Assembly (NCBI GenBank): GCA_030604885.1
Contig: JAUVUZ010000028.1
Location: 1 to 34,178 of the forward strand
Length of the DNA: 34,178 nucleotides
Reading direction: 5' to 3'
Source: Alphaproteobacteria bacterium
GTDB taxonomy: Bacteria; Pseudomonadota; Alphaproteobacteria; Rhodospirillales; Rhodospirillaceae
The notes beneath the pieces were generated by a model. It had not been told where the DNA came from. It did no database searches and saw nothing but the letters and a program-made list of their open reading frames with translations. Positions 1 to 8,621 of this stretch are shown in pieces (the stretch's first letter is position 1; each line of letters begins with the position of its first letter). The translations under genes were made by a program, and so were the position numbers.

Positions 1-387
1 GGCATCGCCGCCGCCTTCGCCCGCGCCGCCGCCGACGCCATCGCCACCGGCGCGGCGCATGCCGCCCGCGACCGGCAGCGGGAGGAGGTGCGCGCCCGCC
101 TCGGCATCGCGCGGGAATACCTGCCCAACGCCGCCTTCACCGGCGCGGTGACGCCGCACCTCTGGATCGCCCTGCCCGAACCCTGGCGCGCCGACGCCTT
201 CGCCGCCGAGGCCTATAGGCGCGGCGTCGCGGTCTCCCCCGCCTCGGCGTTCGCCACCACGCGGATCGCGCCGGAGGCGGTGCGGGTGAGCATTTCCGCC
301 CCCCGCGACCACGCGCAATTGCGCCGCGGCCTCGCCATCGTCCGCGCCCTCCTCGCCCAGCCGCCCGCGGTGGGAACGACGATCTAG
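1..387 (+). CDS. MocR-type PLP-dependent regulator/aminotransferase, C-terminal end (partial)
   Basis: The reading frame is open from the first base of the window and ends at TAG 385-387, so only about 128 C-terminal residues are visible. They resemble the last part of a fold-type I aminotransferase domain as found in MocR/PdxR regulators: an arginine-rich helix (RQREEVRARL), a segment with WIALPEPW, a GVAVSPASAF turn, and a closing VRVSISAP strand followed by a helix. In MocR proteins this domain follows an N-terminal GntR helix-turn-helix and senses PLP or an amino compound. The HTH would lie upstream of the window, so a plain aminotransferase cannot be excluded. The gene converges on the LysR gene, whose stop lies 3 bp away. 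Confidence 0.7.
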   Translation, partial: GIAAAFARAAADAIATGAAHAARDRQREEVRARLGIAREYLPNAAFTGAVTPHLWIALPEPWRADAFAAEAYRRGVAVSPASAFATTRIAPEAVRVSISAPRDHAQLRRGLAIVRALLAQPPAVGTTI

Positions 388-390
388 GAT

Positions 391-1263
391 CTAGGCTCCG
401 AGGCCCCGCTCCAGCGCCGCGACGAACGCCCGCACCCGTTGCGGCACCCGCCGCGCGGTGGGGAGCACCGACCAGATGCCCTGCGGCTCCGGCGCGGCGT
501 CGGCGAGCGGCACCTCGACCAGCCGCCCGGCGGCGAGATCGTCGGCGACGTTCCAGCGCGCCACCAGGGCGACGCCCAGGCCGTCGCGGCAGGCCTGGGT
601 CAGCGCCTCCATAGAGTTGGAGGTGAAGCGCCCGGCCACCCGCTGGCGCGCCGCCTGTCCGTCCCGCACGAAATCCCAATGGCTTTCCCCGCTGCGCGCC
701 AGGCAGTCGTGGGCCGCGAGGTCGGACAGCCGCGCGGGGCGGCCGCGCGCGGCGAGGTAGTCCGGCGCGGCGCACAGCACCCGGGGGCTGTCGGCGAGGC
801 GCCGCGCCACCAGCGCGCTGTCGCGCAGGGTGGCGATGCGGATCGCCACGTCCACCCCCTCGGCCACCACGTCCACCAGCCCGTCGCCCAGCAGCAGGTC
901 GACCCGCACCTCGGGATTCTCGACCATGAAGCGGGTCGCCACCGGCGCCAGAACCTTGCGGCCGAACGCGGTGGAGGCCGCCACCCGCAGCAGCCCGGTC
1001 ACGCCGCCGCCGCAAAGGGCGGCGCGGGCGCCCGCCTCCGCCTCCAGCATCGCGCGGGCGTGGGGCAGGAACGCCTCCCCCGCCGAGGAGAGCGACAGGG
1101 CGCGGGTGGTGCGGTGCAGCAGGCGCGCGCCCAGTTCCGCCTCCAGCGCCGCGAGCCGCCGCGTCGCCGCCATCGGCTGCAACCGCAGCCGCCGCGCCGC
1201 GGCCGCGAGGCTGCCCGCCTCGACGCAGGCGACGAACAGGGCGACGTCGGAGAGCTTCATCAT
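391..1263 (-). CDS. LysR family transcriptional regulator
   Basis: The product is about 290 residues, a normal LysR length. The N-terminal winged HTH is clear ([23 protein letters not shown], then a second helix ending in [20 protein letters not shown]), followed by a periplasmic-binding-protein-like effector domain from about residue 90. Two adjacent ATGs at 1263 and 1260 are possible starts. The frame stays open further upstream, but that part would run into the MFS gene. The gene is divergent from the MFS transporter at 1373, with 109 bp between them, the usual arrangement in which a LysR protein controls the neighbouring exporter. The sequence is of the CrgA/DmlR-like type; the ligand is unknown. 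Confidence 0.9.
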   Translation of the reverse strand: MMKLSDVALFVACVEAGSLAAAARRLRLQPMAATRRLAALEAELGARLLHRTTRALSLSSAGEAFLPHARAMLEAEAGARAALCGGGVTGLLRVAASTAFGRKVLAPVATRFMVENPEVRVDLLLGDGLVDVVAEGVDVAIRIATLRDSALVARRLADSPRVLCAAPDYLAARGRPARLSDLAAHDCLARSGESHWDFVRDGQAARQRVAGRFTSNSMEALTQACRDGLGVALVARWNVADDLAAGRLVEVPLADAAPEPQGIWSVLPTARRVPQRVRAFVAALERGLGA

Positions 1264-1273
1264 ATCGCTTCTC

Positions 1274-1289
1274 GATACTCCGGTGTATC
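1274..1289. promoter_or_regulatory. Candidate LysR operator
   Basis: A 16-bp inverted repeat, GATAC-N6-GTATC, lies in the LysR/MFS intergenic region 11 bp from the lysR start. LysR proteins bind partially dyadic sites containing T-N11-A in such positions. The assignment rests on symmetry and location only. Confidence 0.4.
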
Positions 1290-1372
1290 CAACTCTCCAT
1301 CTACCACGAAAATCGATACGCCTCCAGGTTTGCGGGGAGCGGCAGCGCCGCGTTTTCCCCGGAGGACCCTCG

Positions 1373-2554
1373 ATGACCGACACCCCATCCGCCGCCCCCG
1401 CCCGCGTCCCCACCCTGCCGATGGCGGCGGCGGCGGGACTGGCGGCGGCGAACATCTACTACAACCAGCCGATGCTCGGCCTGATCGGGCGGGACATGCC
1501 CGGCCCCGCCGCCGGGATGATCGCCACCGCCACCCAACTCGGCTACGCCCTCGGGCTGTTCCTGCTGGTGCCCCTCGGCGACCTGGTGGAACGGCGGCGG
1601 CTGGTGGTCGCCCAGTTCGGCCTGCTGGCGCTGGCGCTCGCCGCCACCGCGCTCGCCCCCAGCGCGCCGCTGCTGCTGGCGGCCTCGCTGGCGGTGGGAT
1701 TCGCCGCCACCGCGGCGCAGCAGATCGTGCCCTTCGCCGCCCACCTCGCCACGCCCGAGCGGCGCGGCGCGGCGGTCGGCACGGTGATGGCGGGGCTGCT
1801 GGGCGGCATCCTGTTGAGCCGCACCGTCTCGGGCTTCGTCGGCGCGCACGCGGGCTGGCGCGAGATGTTCTGGCTCGGCGTGCCGCTGGCCCTCGGCGCG
1901 GGGGCGTGGATGGCGGCGCGACTGCCCCGCAGCGCGCCCGAGCGCACCCTCGGCTACGGCGCGCTGATGGCCTCCCTCGGGTCCATCTGGCGGGAGCTTC
2001 CGGCCCTGCGGCGCGCCGCCGCCACCCAGGCGCTGCTGTTCGCCGCGTTCACCGCGTTCTGGACGATCCTGGCGCTGCGCCTCGCCGAGCCGCGCTTCGG
2101 CCTGGGGGCGGAGGCGGCGGGGCTGTTCGGCGTCGTCGGCGCGGTGGGGATTCTCGCGGCGCCGCTCGCCGGGCGGCTCGCCGACCGCCACGGCCCGCGC
2201 CCGGCGATCCTGCTCGGCGCCGCGCTCACCCTCGCCGCCTGGGCGGTGCTGGCGCTGTGGACGTCGCTCGCCGGGCTGGCGGCGGGCGTGGTGGTGCTGG
2301 ATCTGGCGATCCAGGGAGCGCTGGTCTCCCACCAGCACCTGATCTTCGCCCTCCGCCCCGAGGCGCGGGCGCGCATCAACACCCTGTTCATGGGCGCGAT
2401 GTTCCTGGGCGGCGCCGCCGGTTCGGCGGCGGCGGGCGCGGCCTGGGCGGCGGCGGGCTGGACCGGCGTCGCCGGCCTCGGCCTCGGCCTCGGCGCGGCG
2501 GCGACGCTGCTGCAACTCGCCGCCCGGCGTCAGGCGCCGAAGATCGCGGCGTAG
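1373..2554 (+). CDS. MFS transporter (YnfM/arabinose-exporter-like)
   Basis: The product is 393 residues with about 12 hydrophobic segments and no long loops. [10 protein letters not shown] close to the N-terminus is typical of a proteobacterial MFS exporter group often found beside a LysR regulator. A second MFS signature, [12 protein letters not shown], appears at the start of the second half. The start ATG at 1373 is preceded by a strong ribosome-binding site, GGAGGA at 1361-1366. It probably exports a small metabolite or drug under control of the divergent LysR protein. Its 3' end overlaps the convergent Spx/ArsC-like gene by 25 bp. Confidence 0.88.
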   Translation: MTDTPSAAPARVPTLPMAAAAGLAAANIYYNQPMLGLIGRDMPGPAAGMIATATQLGYALGLFLLVPLGDLVERRRLVVAQFGLLALALAATALAPSAPLLLAASLAVGFAATAAQQIVPFAAHLATPERRGAAVGTVMAGLLGGILLSRTVSGFVGAHAGWREMFWLGVPLALGAGAWMAARLPRSAPERTLGYGALMASLGSIWRELPALRRAAATQALLFAAFTAFWTILALRLAEPRFGLGAEAAGLFGVVGAVGILAAPLAGRLADRHGPRPAILLGAALTLAAWAVLALWTSLAGLAAGVVVLDLAIQGALVSHQHLIFALRPEARARINTLFMGAMFLGGAAGSAAAGAAWAAAGWTGVAGLGLGLGAAATLLQLAARRQAPKIAA

Positions 2555-2880
2555 CGCTCGGGCTTGAAGCCGAGTTCGAGGGTGTCGGCGGTTTCGAGCA
2601 CCGGGCGCTTGATCAGGGAGGGGTGGGCGAGCATCAGGGCGATCGCCTTTTCCCGGTCGAGGCCGGTCCGGGCGTCTTCCGGCAGCTTGCGGAAGGTGGT
2701 TCCGGCGCGGTTGAGCAGCGCCTCCCATCCCGCGCGGTCGCACCAGCGGTCGAGGTCGGCGCGGGTCGCGCCCGCCGTCTTGTAGTCGTGGAAGGTGTAG
2801 GCCACGCCGTGGGCGTCGAGCCAGGCGAACGCCTTTTTCATCGTGTCGCAGTTGCGGATGCCGTAGACGGCGGCGGTCAT
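2530..2880 (-). CDS. ArsC/Spx/YffB family thioredoxin-fold protein
   Basis: The product is 116 residues, the usual length of the YffB/Spx-like branch of the ArsC family. The N-terminus [17 protein letters not shown] carries the single conserved cysteine of this branch, and LIKRPVLE supplies the conserved KRP arginine region. Members are glutathione-dependent reductases or redox regulators; no true arsenate reductase context (arsR, arsB) is present. The start codon at 2880 overlaps the stop of the upstream membrane-protein gene in an ATGA, so it is the last gene of the purT-yjdF-like-arsC-like unit. The 3' end overlaps the convergent MFS gene. Confidence 0.88.
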   Translation of the reverse strand: MTAAVYGIRNCDTMKKAFAWLDAHGVAYTFHDYKTAGATRADLDRWCDRAGWEALLNRAGTTFRKLPEDARTGLDREKAIALMLAHPSLIKRPVLETADTLELGFKPERYAAIFGA

Positions 2881-3482
2881 GGTGCCTCCTGCGCCAGGGC
2901 GCGGTCGTGGGCGCGCGACAGCAGCGCCAGGGCCGCCACCGCGCCGATCAGGCAGCTCAGCATGTCCCACTGGGCATCCCATTCGTCGCCCTGGGTGCCG
3001 AGGAACGCCTGTGAGCCGTCCCCCGCCGTCATCGCCACGGCGAATTCCAGCAGCTCGTAGGCGGCGGAGAGGGCGAGGCAGCAGGCGAGGGTCAGCCCCA
3101 CCAGCCACACGCCGCGCCGCACCCCGGAAAAGCGGATCAGCGCCTCGCGGAACGCCAGCGCCGGAACGAACCCCTGCACGAAGTGGCCGAAGCGGTCGTA
3201 GGGGTTGCGCGCGAGGCCGAGCCAGTCCCGCACCGCGAACCCCACCGGCACCTCGGCGTAGGTGTAGGCGCCGCCCAGCATCAGCACCAGGCCGTGGAAC
3301 CCCACCAGCGCCAGCACCAAGCCGGTGAAGCGCACGCGCGGCGCCAGCGCCCACAGCACCGCGAAGGCAATCGGCGCCGGGGCCACCTCCAGCATCCAGG
3401 TGGCGCGGTCGGGAGGCGCCCAGCCGGAGGCCGCGAGGCCCACCGCCCACACCAGGGCGAGCGCGATCAGCCGCCGGTCCAC
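2877..3482 (-). CDS. DUF2238 (YjdF-like) inner membrane protein
   Basis: The frame encodes about 201 residues from a GTG at 3482, which lies 8 bp after the purT stop. The DUF2238 signature is present: GGAYTYAEVP, YDRFGHFVQGF and SAAYELLEF, with EWDAQWDMLSCLIGA near the C-terminus. Five to six membrane segments are predicted by eye. The function of the family is unknown. An ATG exists inside the frame at WMLEVAP (about residue 31), but starting there would remove the first membrane helix, so the GTG is preferred. The stop overlaps the next start (ATGA), suggesting translational coupling. Confidence 0.82.
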   Translation of the reverse strand: MDRRLIALALVWAVGLAASGWAPPDRATWMLEVAPAPIAFAVLWALAPRVRFTGLVLALVGFHGLVLMLGGAYTYAEVPVGFAVRDWLGLARNPYDRFGHFVQGFVPALAFREALIRFSGVRRGVWLVGLTLACCLALSAAYELLEFAVAMTAGDGSQAFLGTQGDEWDAQWDMLSCLIGAVAALALLSRAHDRALAQEAP

Positions 3483-3490
3483 CGCCCGCC

Positions 3491-4663
3491 TCAGCGGTAG
3501 ACCAGTTTCACCTTGGCCGCGGCGGCGCGGGCCGCGGCGCGGGCGGCGTCGGTGGTGTCGGCCAGCGCCAGGGCCACGCCCATGCGGCGATAGGGCCGGG
3601 TGGTCGGCTTGTTGAAGATCCGCACGTCGAGGTCGACGCCCCCGGATTCCGGCGTCAGCGCCTCGGCCAGCCCCTCCACCGCGAAATCGGCGGACTCGCG
3701 GTCGGCCAAGATCACCGCCGAGGCCGCCGCGCCGAACGGCACGATGCGCGGAATCGGCAGGCCGAGGACGGCGCGGGCGTGGAGATCGAACTCGGTGAGG
3801 TTCTGCGAGATCAGCGTCACCATGCCGGTGTCGTGGGGGCGGGGCGACAGCTCGGAGAAGATCACCTTCTCCCCCACCACGAAGAACTCGACGCCGAAGA
3901 TGCCGTAGCCGCCGAGGTTGTCCACCACCGCCTTGGCCATCGCCTGCGCGTCCGCCACCGCCTGGGGAGACATCGCGGCGGGCTGCCAGCTTTCCTGATA
4001 GTCGCCGCGCTCCTGGCGGTGGCCGATGGGGTCGCAGAACACCACGCCGTCGCGGGTGCGCACCGTCAGCAGGGTGATTTCGTAATCGAAGGGGACGAAC
4101 TGCTCGACGATCACGCGCTGGCGGTCGCCGCGCATGCCCGCCACCGCGTAATCCCACGCCGCATCGGCCGCCGCGGCCTCGCGCACCACGCTCTGGCCCT
4201 TGCCGGAGGACGACATCACCGGCTTGACCACGCACGGCACCCCCACCTCGGCCACCGCCCGGCGCATCTCCTCGCGGGTTTCGGCGTAGAGATACTTCGA
4301 GGTCGGCAGCCCCAACTCGGTGGCGGCCACCTCGCGGATGCGGTCGCGGTTCATCGTCATGATCGTCGCCCGCGCCGAGGGCACCACGGAAAAACCCTTG
4401 TCCTCGAATTCCTTCAGCACCTCGGTGCGGATCGCCTCCACCTCGGGGACGATCAAATCCGGGCGGTGCCGCTCGATCGCCGCCGCCAGCGCCGCCGCGT
4501 CGAGCATCGGGAACACCTCGGCGGCGTCGGCCACCTGCATCGCCGGGGCGTCGGCGTAGCTGTCGCACGCCACCACGTGCGCCCCCAGGCGCTTGGCGGA
4601 AATCGCGAACTCGCGGCCGAGTTCGCCCGAACCCAGCAGCAGAATCTTGGCGGTGGCGGTCAT
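3491..4663 (-). CDS. purT: Formate-dependent phosphoribosylglycinamide formyltransferase
   Basis: This 390-residue ATP-grasp enzyme makes formyl-GAR from GAR, formate and ATP in purine synthesis without using folate. The N-terminal ILLLGSGELGREFAISAKRLGAHVVACD fold, IVPEVEAI, the ATP-grasp segment VVKPVMSSSGKGQS and the GVEFFVVGEKVIFSELSPRPHDTGMVT region all match PurT. Length agrees with the E. coli enzyme (392). The ATG at 4663 follows an AAAGGGGA ribosome-binding site; the frame is open further upstream only as a shadow of the opposite gene. It heads a three-gene unit with the YjdF-like and Spx-like genes. The GMP genes lie 24 kb away in the same window. Confidence 0.96.
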   Translation of the reverse strand: MTATAKILLLGSGELGREFAISAKRLGAHVVACDSYADAPAMQVADAAEVFPMLDAAALAAAIERHRPDLIVPEVEAIRTEVLKEFEDKGFSVVPSARATIMTMNRDRIREVAATELGLPTSKYLYAETREEMRRAVAEVGVPCVVKPVMSSSGKGQSVVREAAAADAAWDYAVAGMRGDRQRVIVEQFVPFDYEITLLTVRTRDGVVFCDPIGHRQERGDYQESWQPAAMSPQAVADAQAMAKAVVDNLGGYGIFGVEFFVVGEKVIFSELSPRPHDTGMVTLISQNLTEFDLHARAVLGLPIPRIVPFGAAASAVILADRESADFAVEGLAEALTPESGGVDLDVRIFNKPTTRPYRRMGVALALADTTDAARAAARAAAAKVKLVYR

Positions 4664-4799
4664 GGCGCGGTCCCCTTTCTCGTGCGGCGTCTCCCGGCCC
4701 CGTTTACCATCGAAACCGCGCCAAGTCACGGCCGGGGCGCGGGAACATCGCGCCGCCGCCGGGCGTTCCCCGGGAGAACCCCAATTGAGGGAGGCCCCG

Positions 4800-5222
4800 A
4801 TGCGGGTGATGATTCTGGTCAAGGCCACCGCCGACAGCGAAGGCGGCGCGCCGCCCTCCGCCGAACTCCTGACGGCGATGGGGCGCTTCAACGAGGAATT
4901 GATGAACGCGGGCGTCCTGCTCGCCGGGGAGGGGCTGAAGCCCACCGCCCTGGGCAAGCGGGTGCGCTGCGACGGCGAGAGCCGCAGCGTCTCCGACGGT
5001 CCGTTCGGCCCGCCGGAGGAGCAACTGGCGGGATTCTGGCTGTGGCAGGTGAAGGACATGGACGAGGCGCTGGCGTGGGCCAAGCGTTGCCCCAACCCGA
5101 TGCCCGGCCCGAGCGTGCTGGAAATCCGCTCGCTGTTCGAGGCGGAGGACTTCGTCGACACCCTGCCCGAGGACGTGGCGGCGCTGGAGCAGACCATCCG
5201 CGACCGCCTCGCCGACCGCTAA
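4800..5222 (+). CDS. YCII-related (DGPF domain) protein
   Basis: A 140-residue protein beginning MRVMILVKATADSEGG, with the family hallmark SVSDGPFGPPEEQLAGFWLWQV in the middle and a helical tail. YCII/DGPF proteins have a dimeric ferredoxin-like fold. Many are encoded beside ECF sigma factors, but no sigma factor is seen here, and the biochemical role is not established. The start ATG at 4800 has GAGGGAG upstream. The gene is divergent from purT. Its TAA stop overlaps the stop of the convergent DMT transporter gene by 3 bp. Confidence 0.88.
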   Translation: MRVMILVKATADSEGGAPPSAELLTAMGRFNEELMNAGVLLAGEGLKPTALGKRVRCDGESRSVSDGPFGPPEEQLAGFWLWQVKDMDEALAWAKRCPNPMPGPSVLEIRSLFEAEDFVDTLPEDVAALEQTIRDRLADR

Positions 5223-6118
5223 CGGCTGCGTACCGCGCAGGCGATGCCGCCGAGAATCGCGGCGATGCCGACGCCGTGGTAGGGGTGGAGGGTCTCGCGC
5301 AGGAACGCCACCGCCAGCGCCACCCCGAACACCGGGATCAGGTGGATGAACAGCCCCGCCCGCGCCGCGCCCACCCGCGCGACGCCGAGGGTGTAGAACA
5401 GATAGGCGAACACCGAGGGGAACACCCCGAGGTAGGCGAGGGCCGCCAGACTCTCGCCGCTCCAGCTCGGCACCAGGCCCGCCGCGCGCTCGGCGAGGCA
5501 GAGCGGCCCCAGCACCAGGAGGCCCAGGCCCGCCTGCACCCCCATCAGCCCGAGGCGGTCGATCTCGGGCGGGATGCCGCGCAGCCACAGGGTGTAGAAC
5601 GCCCAGCACACCATCGCCGCGAACACCAGCAGGTCCCCCGCCGAAACATCCAGCGCCAGCAGCCGCGCCCACTCGCCGTGGAGCACGATGGTGAGCACCC
5701 CGGCGAACGACAGCGCCAGCCCGAACACCTGCGCGGGCACCAGCCGCTGGCCGAAGAACAGCGCGCCGAACAGCAGGATCAGGATCGGGATGAAGGAATT
5801 GAGCAGCAGGCCGTTGGCGGCGGCGGTCCATTGCAGCCCGACGTAGACCAGCGAGGTGAACGCCACCACCCCCGCCAGCGTGATCCGCGCCACCCGCCAG
5901 CGGTGCGCCCAATAGAGCGCCCGGTCCCGCCGCATCGCCCCCCAGGCGAACGGCAGCAGGCAGCAGAGCGCCACCGCCCAGCGCCAGAACGACAGGGTGA
6001 AGGGCGGCACCTCCCCCCGCATCGCCCGGCCGACGATGAAGTTCCCCGCCCAGAACAGCGGCGGCGGCACCAGCAGCAGCAGGCCGACGGCCTGGGCGCT
6101 CAACATCCCGCGCTTCAT
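5219..6118 (-). CDS. DMT superfamily transporter (two EamA domains)
   Basis: The product is 299 residues with ten hydrophobic segments in two repeated EamA halves. The first half opens with PPPLFWAGNFIVGRAM, the motif typical of bacterial EamA exporters; the second begins near GDLLVFAAMVCWAFYTL and contains LGVFPSVFAYLFYTLGVARVGA. It probably exports a metabolite or amino acid. The start ATG at 6118 overlaps the stop of the upstream AraC gene (ATGA) and is preceded by GGGAG inside that gene. The regulator and transporter therefore form a coupled pair, and the AraC protein most likely controls this exporter. Confidence 0.9.
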   Translation of the reverse strand: MKRGMLSAQAVGLLLLVPPPLFWAGNFIVGRAMRGEVPPFTLSFWRWAVALCCLLPFAWGAMRRDRALYWAHRWRVARITLAGVVAFTSLVYVGLQWTAAANGLLLNSFIPILILLFGALFFGQRLVPAQVFGLALSFAGVLTIVLHGEWARLLALDVSAGDLLVFAAMVCWAFYTLWLRGIPPEIDRLGLMGVQAGLGLLVLGPLCLAERAAGLVPSWSGESLAALAYLGVFPSVFAYLFYTLGVARVGAARAGLFIHLIPVFGVALAVAFLRETLHPYHGVGIAAILGGIACAVRSR

Positions 6119-7041
6119 GGCGCGCTCCCTTCCCCGGCCGCCCGGCGGCGGCAATAGGCCCGCGGCGCCTCGCCCATCACCCGCTTGAACGCGGCGCTGA
6201 AGGCGCTCTCGGACTCGTAGCCCAGCCCGGCGGCGACGGCGGCGACCGGCAGCCGGGCGAGGCGGTCGATGGCGAGCAGCATCCGCCAGCGCGCGAGGTA
6301 ATCCATCGGCGTGGCGCCGACCTTGGCCTTGAAGCGCGCCGCGAACGCCGAGCGCGACATCCCCGCCCGCGCCGCCAGCGCGTGGAGGGTCCAGGGGTGG
6401 GCCGGGGCCTCGTGGATCGCGCCGATCGCCGCGCCGAGGCGCTTGTCCGCCAGCGCGAACAGCCAGCCCACCGCATCCGCCCCCGCCTCGACGAGGTGCA
6501 GGCGCAGCGCCTGGATCAGCATCATGTGGGCGAGGTGCTGCGCCACCAGGGCGCCCCCGGGGCGGGGCTGCCGCAGTTCCTCCATCATCCGCTCCACCGC
6601 CCAGCGCAGCGTCGCGCGGTCCGCCTCGGCGCGGATGTGGATGACCGGCGGCAGCATCCCCAGCAGCAGCGCCGCATGGTCGCCGCTCACCGCGAACCGG
6701 CTGCCGACCAGGAACAGCCCGCCGCCGCCATTGAGGGTGACGACGCCGCCCGCCCGCGCCGGGGGAAACACCGCCCCCGCCTCCACCGGCGGCAGGGCGA
6801 GGTCGCTGGCGAGGCGGAACGGCCGCCCGCCCGGCAGCACGAAGCACTCACCCGCCGACAGCCGCACCGGCTCGGCGACGCCCTCCACCGCCAGCCAGCA
6901 ACCGCCCGAGACCACCGCGTAGCACTTGATCCGCGCCCCCTGGTCGGGGAAGCGGATCGCCCAGTCGCCTCCGGCGTCGAACCCGGCGGAGACGTGACTC
7001 TGCGGTTGCAGCACGGACAGAACGTCGGACAGCGGGTCCAT
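6115..7041 (-). CDS. AraC family transcriptional regulator with N-terminal cupin domain
   Basis: The product is 308 residues. Residues 1-170 form the ligand-binding cupin part of the AraC_N/cupin_6 type (CYAVVSGGCWLAVEG, then LSAGECFVLPGGRPFRLA). The last 100 residues contain the two AraC HTH units (LHALAARAGMSRSAFAARFKAKVGATPMDYLARWRM and VAAVAAGLGYESESAFSAAFKRVMGEAPRAY). The ATG at 7041 has GGAG seven bases upstream. It is followed without a gap by the DMT exporter and is divergent from the DUF1097 gene at 7148, so it may act on both. The effector is unknown. Confidence 0.93.
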   Translation of the reverse strand: MDPLSDVLSVLQPQSHVSAGFDAGGDWAIRFPDQGARIKCYAVVSGGCWLAVEGVAEPVRLSAGECFVLPGGRPFRLASDLALPPVEAGAVFPPARAGGVVTLNGGGGLFLVGSRFAVSGDHAALLLGMLPPVIHIRAEADRATLRWAVERMMEELRQPRPGGALVAQHLAHMMLIQALRLHLVEAGADAVGWLFALADKRLGAAIGAIHEAPAHPWTLHALAARAGMSRSAFAARFKAKVGATPMDYLARWRMLLAIDRLARLPVAAVAAGLGYESESAFSAAFKRVMGEAPRAYCRRRAAGEGSAP

Positions 7042-7147
7042 GGAAACTCCGGACGATCGCGCAAGAAAGGCGGACTTTACGGCATGGATCGTATCGCCGC
7101 AACCACCTACCTTCCGGGATACCGCCAACCCGACCAAGGATCGCGCC

Positions 7148-7633
7148 ATGACCGCCCCGCCCCGCACCCGCCTGCGGTTCGCCGCCTTCACCGTCGTCGC
7201 CGCCGCCAGCGCCGCCCTCGCCGCCTGGAGCGCGGCGGCGCTCACGCTGGAAGTGTGGGTGATGTTCACCGGCTTCATCGCCTGGTTCACCCGCCCCACC
7301 GCGCTGCGCCACAGCCTCGCGGCGATGCTCTGCCTGTGGCTCGGCATCGCCCTGGCGGCGCTCGCGCATCGCGCCACCGGCGCCCTCGCGTCCGGCCTCG
7401 GCGCGGCGGCGCTGCCGCTGGTGGTGTTCGCCGCCGGGTGCGTGATCGTCGGCCTGCGCGCCACCCGCGCCCTCGACAACATGCTGGCGTGGTTCGTCGG
7501 CATGGTCACGTTCTTCGCCGCCGGACTGGGCGCCTCGCCCGAGGCCTTCGCCCACCTCGGCGCGGCCACCGCCATCGGCGCCCTCGCCGGGTGGACCTGC
7601 CAGACCGTCAACCGCCGCTGGGTCGAAGCCTGA
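7148..7633 (+). CDS. DUF1097 (YcdZ-like) membrane protein
   Basis: A 161-residue protein with about five hydrophobic helices. FTGFIAWFTRP, followed after a short gap by further helices and a late MLAWFVGMVTFFA, matches the DUF1097 family, whose E. coli member is YcdZ. The function is unknown. I use ATG 7148, which has AAGGA at 7136-7140 upstream; an in-frame ATG at 7040 overlaps the AraC start region and would add a polar, non-conserved N-terminus. The epimerase gene follows after 26 bp and may be co-transcribed. Confidence 0.75.
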   Translation: MTAPPRTRLRFAAFTVVAAASAALAAWSAAALTLEVWVMFTGFIAWFTRPTALRHSLAAMLCLWLGIALAALAHRATGALASGLGAAALPLVVFAAGCVIVGLRATRALDNMLAWFVGMVTFFAAGLGASPEAFAHLGAATAIGALAGWTCQTVNRRWVEA

Positions 7634-7659
7634 CCCGCGCACCTTCAGGAGGTTTCCCC

Positions 7660-8553
7660 ATGCGCGTTTTCCTCACCGGCGCCACCGGCTTCGTCGGCTC
7701 GGCGGTGGTGCGCGAGCTTCTCGACGCGGGCCACCGCGTCGTCGGGCTGGCGCGGTCCGAGTCCGCCGCCCGGGCGCTCGCCGCCGCCGGGGCCGAAGCC
7801 CACCCCGGCGACCTCGCCGACCTCGACGCCCTGCGCGCCGGGGCGTCGGCGGCGGACGCCGCGATCCACCTCGGCTTCGTCCACGACTTCGCGAACTTCG
7901 GCGCCAGTTGCGAGACCGACCGGCGGGCGATCCTGGCGCTCGGCGCGGCGCTCGCCGGATCGGACCGGCCGCTGCTGGTGACCTCGGCGATCGGCATCCT
8001 GCCCTCGGGGCACCTCGTCACCGAGGACTCCCGCCCGGCCCCCGGCCCCGCCGCCCACCCGCGCGCCGCCACCGAGCGGGCGGCGGAGGCGGCGGCGGCG
8101 GCGGGCGCGCGGGTGTCGCTGGTGCGCCTGCCGCCCTCGGTCCACGGCGCGGGCGACCACGGCTTCGTGCCGACGCTGATCCGCCTCGCGCGCGACAGGG
8201 GCGTCGCCGCCTACGTCGGCGGCGGGCGCAACCGCTGGCCCGCCGTCCACCGCGACGACGCCGCGCGGCTGTTCCGCCTCGCTCTCGAAGCCGGGCGGGG
8301 CGGCGCGCGGTATCACGCGGTGGCCGAGGAGGGCGTGGCGTTCCGCGACATCGCCGCCGCGATCGGCCGGGGGCTGGACCTGCCGACCCTGTCCAAGGAC
8401 GGCGCCGACGCCGAGGCCCACTTCGGCTGGTTCGCCCGCTTCGCCGCGCTCGACGTGCTCGCCTCCAGCCGCCGCACCCGCGACGCACTGGGCTGGCGGC
8501 CGACCGGTCCGACGCTGCTCGACGACCTGCCCGGCTATTTCGCCGCGCCCTGA
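7660..8553 (+). CDS. NAD(P)-dependent epimerase/dehydratase (extended SDR)
   Basis: The product is 297 residues. It starts with the Rossmann nucleotide-binding motif VFLTGATGFVGSAVVRELL (GxxGxxG) and has ALAAAGAEAHPGDLADLDAL for the second strand. The usual catalytic YxxxK is not evident: where it is expected the sequence reads HPRAATERAAEAAAAAGARV. The protein therefore falls in the atypical extended SDR group (NmrA/YwnB/WcaG-like), many of which bind NAD(P) without classical dehydrogenase chemistry. AGGAGG at 7647-7652 fixes the start. It lies between DUF1097 and tenA on the same strand. The substrate cannot be inferred. Confidence 0.88.
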   Translation: MRVFLTGATGFVGSAVVRELLDAGHRVVGLARSESAARALAAAGAEAHPGDLADLDALRAGASAADAAIHLGFVHDFANFGASCETDRRAILALGAALAGSDRPLLVTSAIGILPSGHLVTEDSRPAPGPAAHPRAATERAAEAAAAAGARVSLVRLPPSVHGAGDHGFVPTLIRLARDRGVAAYVGGGRNRWPAVHRDDAARLFRLALEAGRGGARYHAVAEEGVAFRDIAAAIGRGLDLPTLSKDGADAEAHFGWFARFAALDVLASSRRTRDALGWRPTGPTLLDDLPGYFAAP

Positions 8554-8621
8554 GCTTGCACCCGGCGCCGTCCTGCCCATCTCGCGGAGGCGACTCGCAC
8601 ATCCGGGGAGGACGGAGAGCC

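Noticed and set aside
2530-2880. Arsenate reductase arsC assignment
   Set aside because: The single-Cys NCDTMKKA motif and the lack of ars genes fit the Spx/YffB branch, not a dedicated arsenate reductase.
439-3060. Long open forward frame of more than 800 codons across the LysR and MFS genes
   Set aside because: It runs antisense to LysR and out of frame through the MFS gene. Its translation is low-complexity Arg/Gly/Ala/Pro without domains, as expected from very GC-rich codons.
3779-6157. Open forward frame of about 790 codons across purT, YCII and DMT
   Set aside because: It is a shadow of three well-supported genes, and its composition is biased (Arg, His, Gln repeats).
8554-8621. Possible TPP riboswitch before tenA
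   Set aside because: Only 68 bp are available and no CUGAGA or other Thi-box signature is seen.
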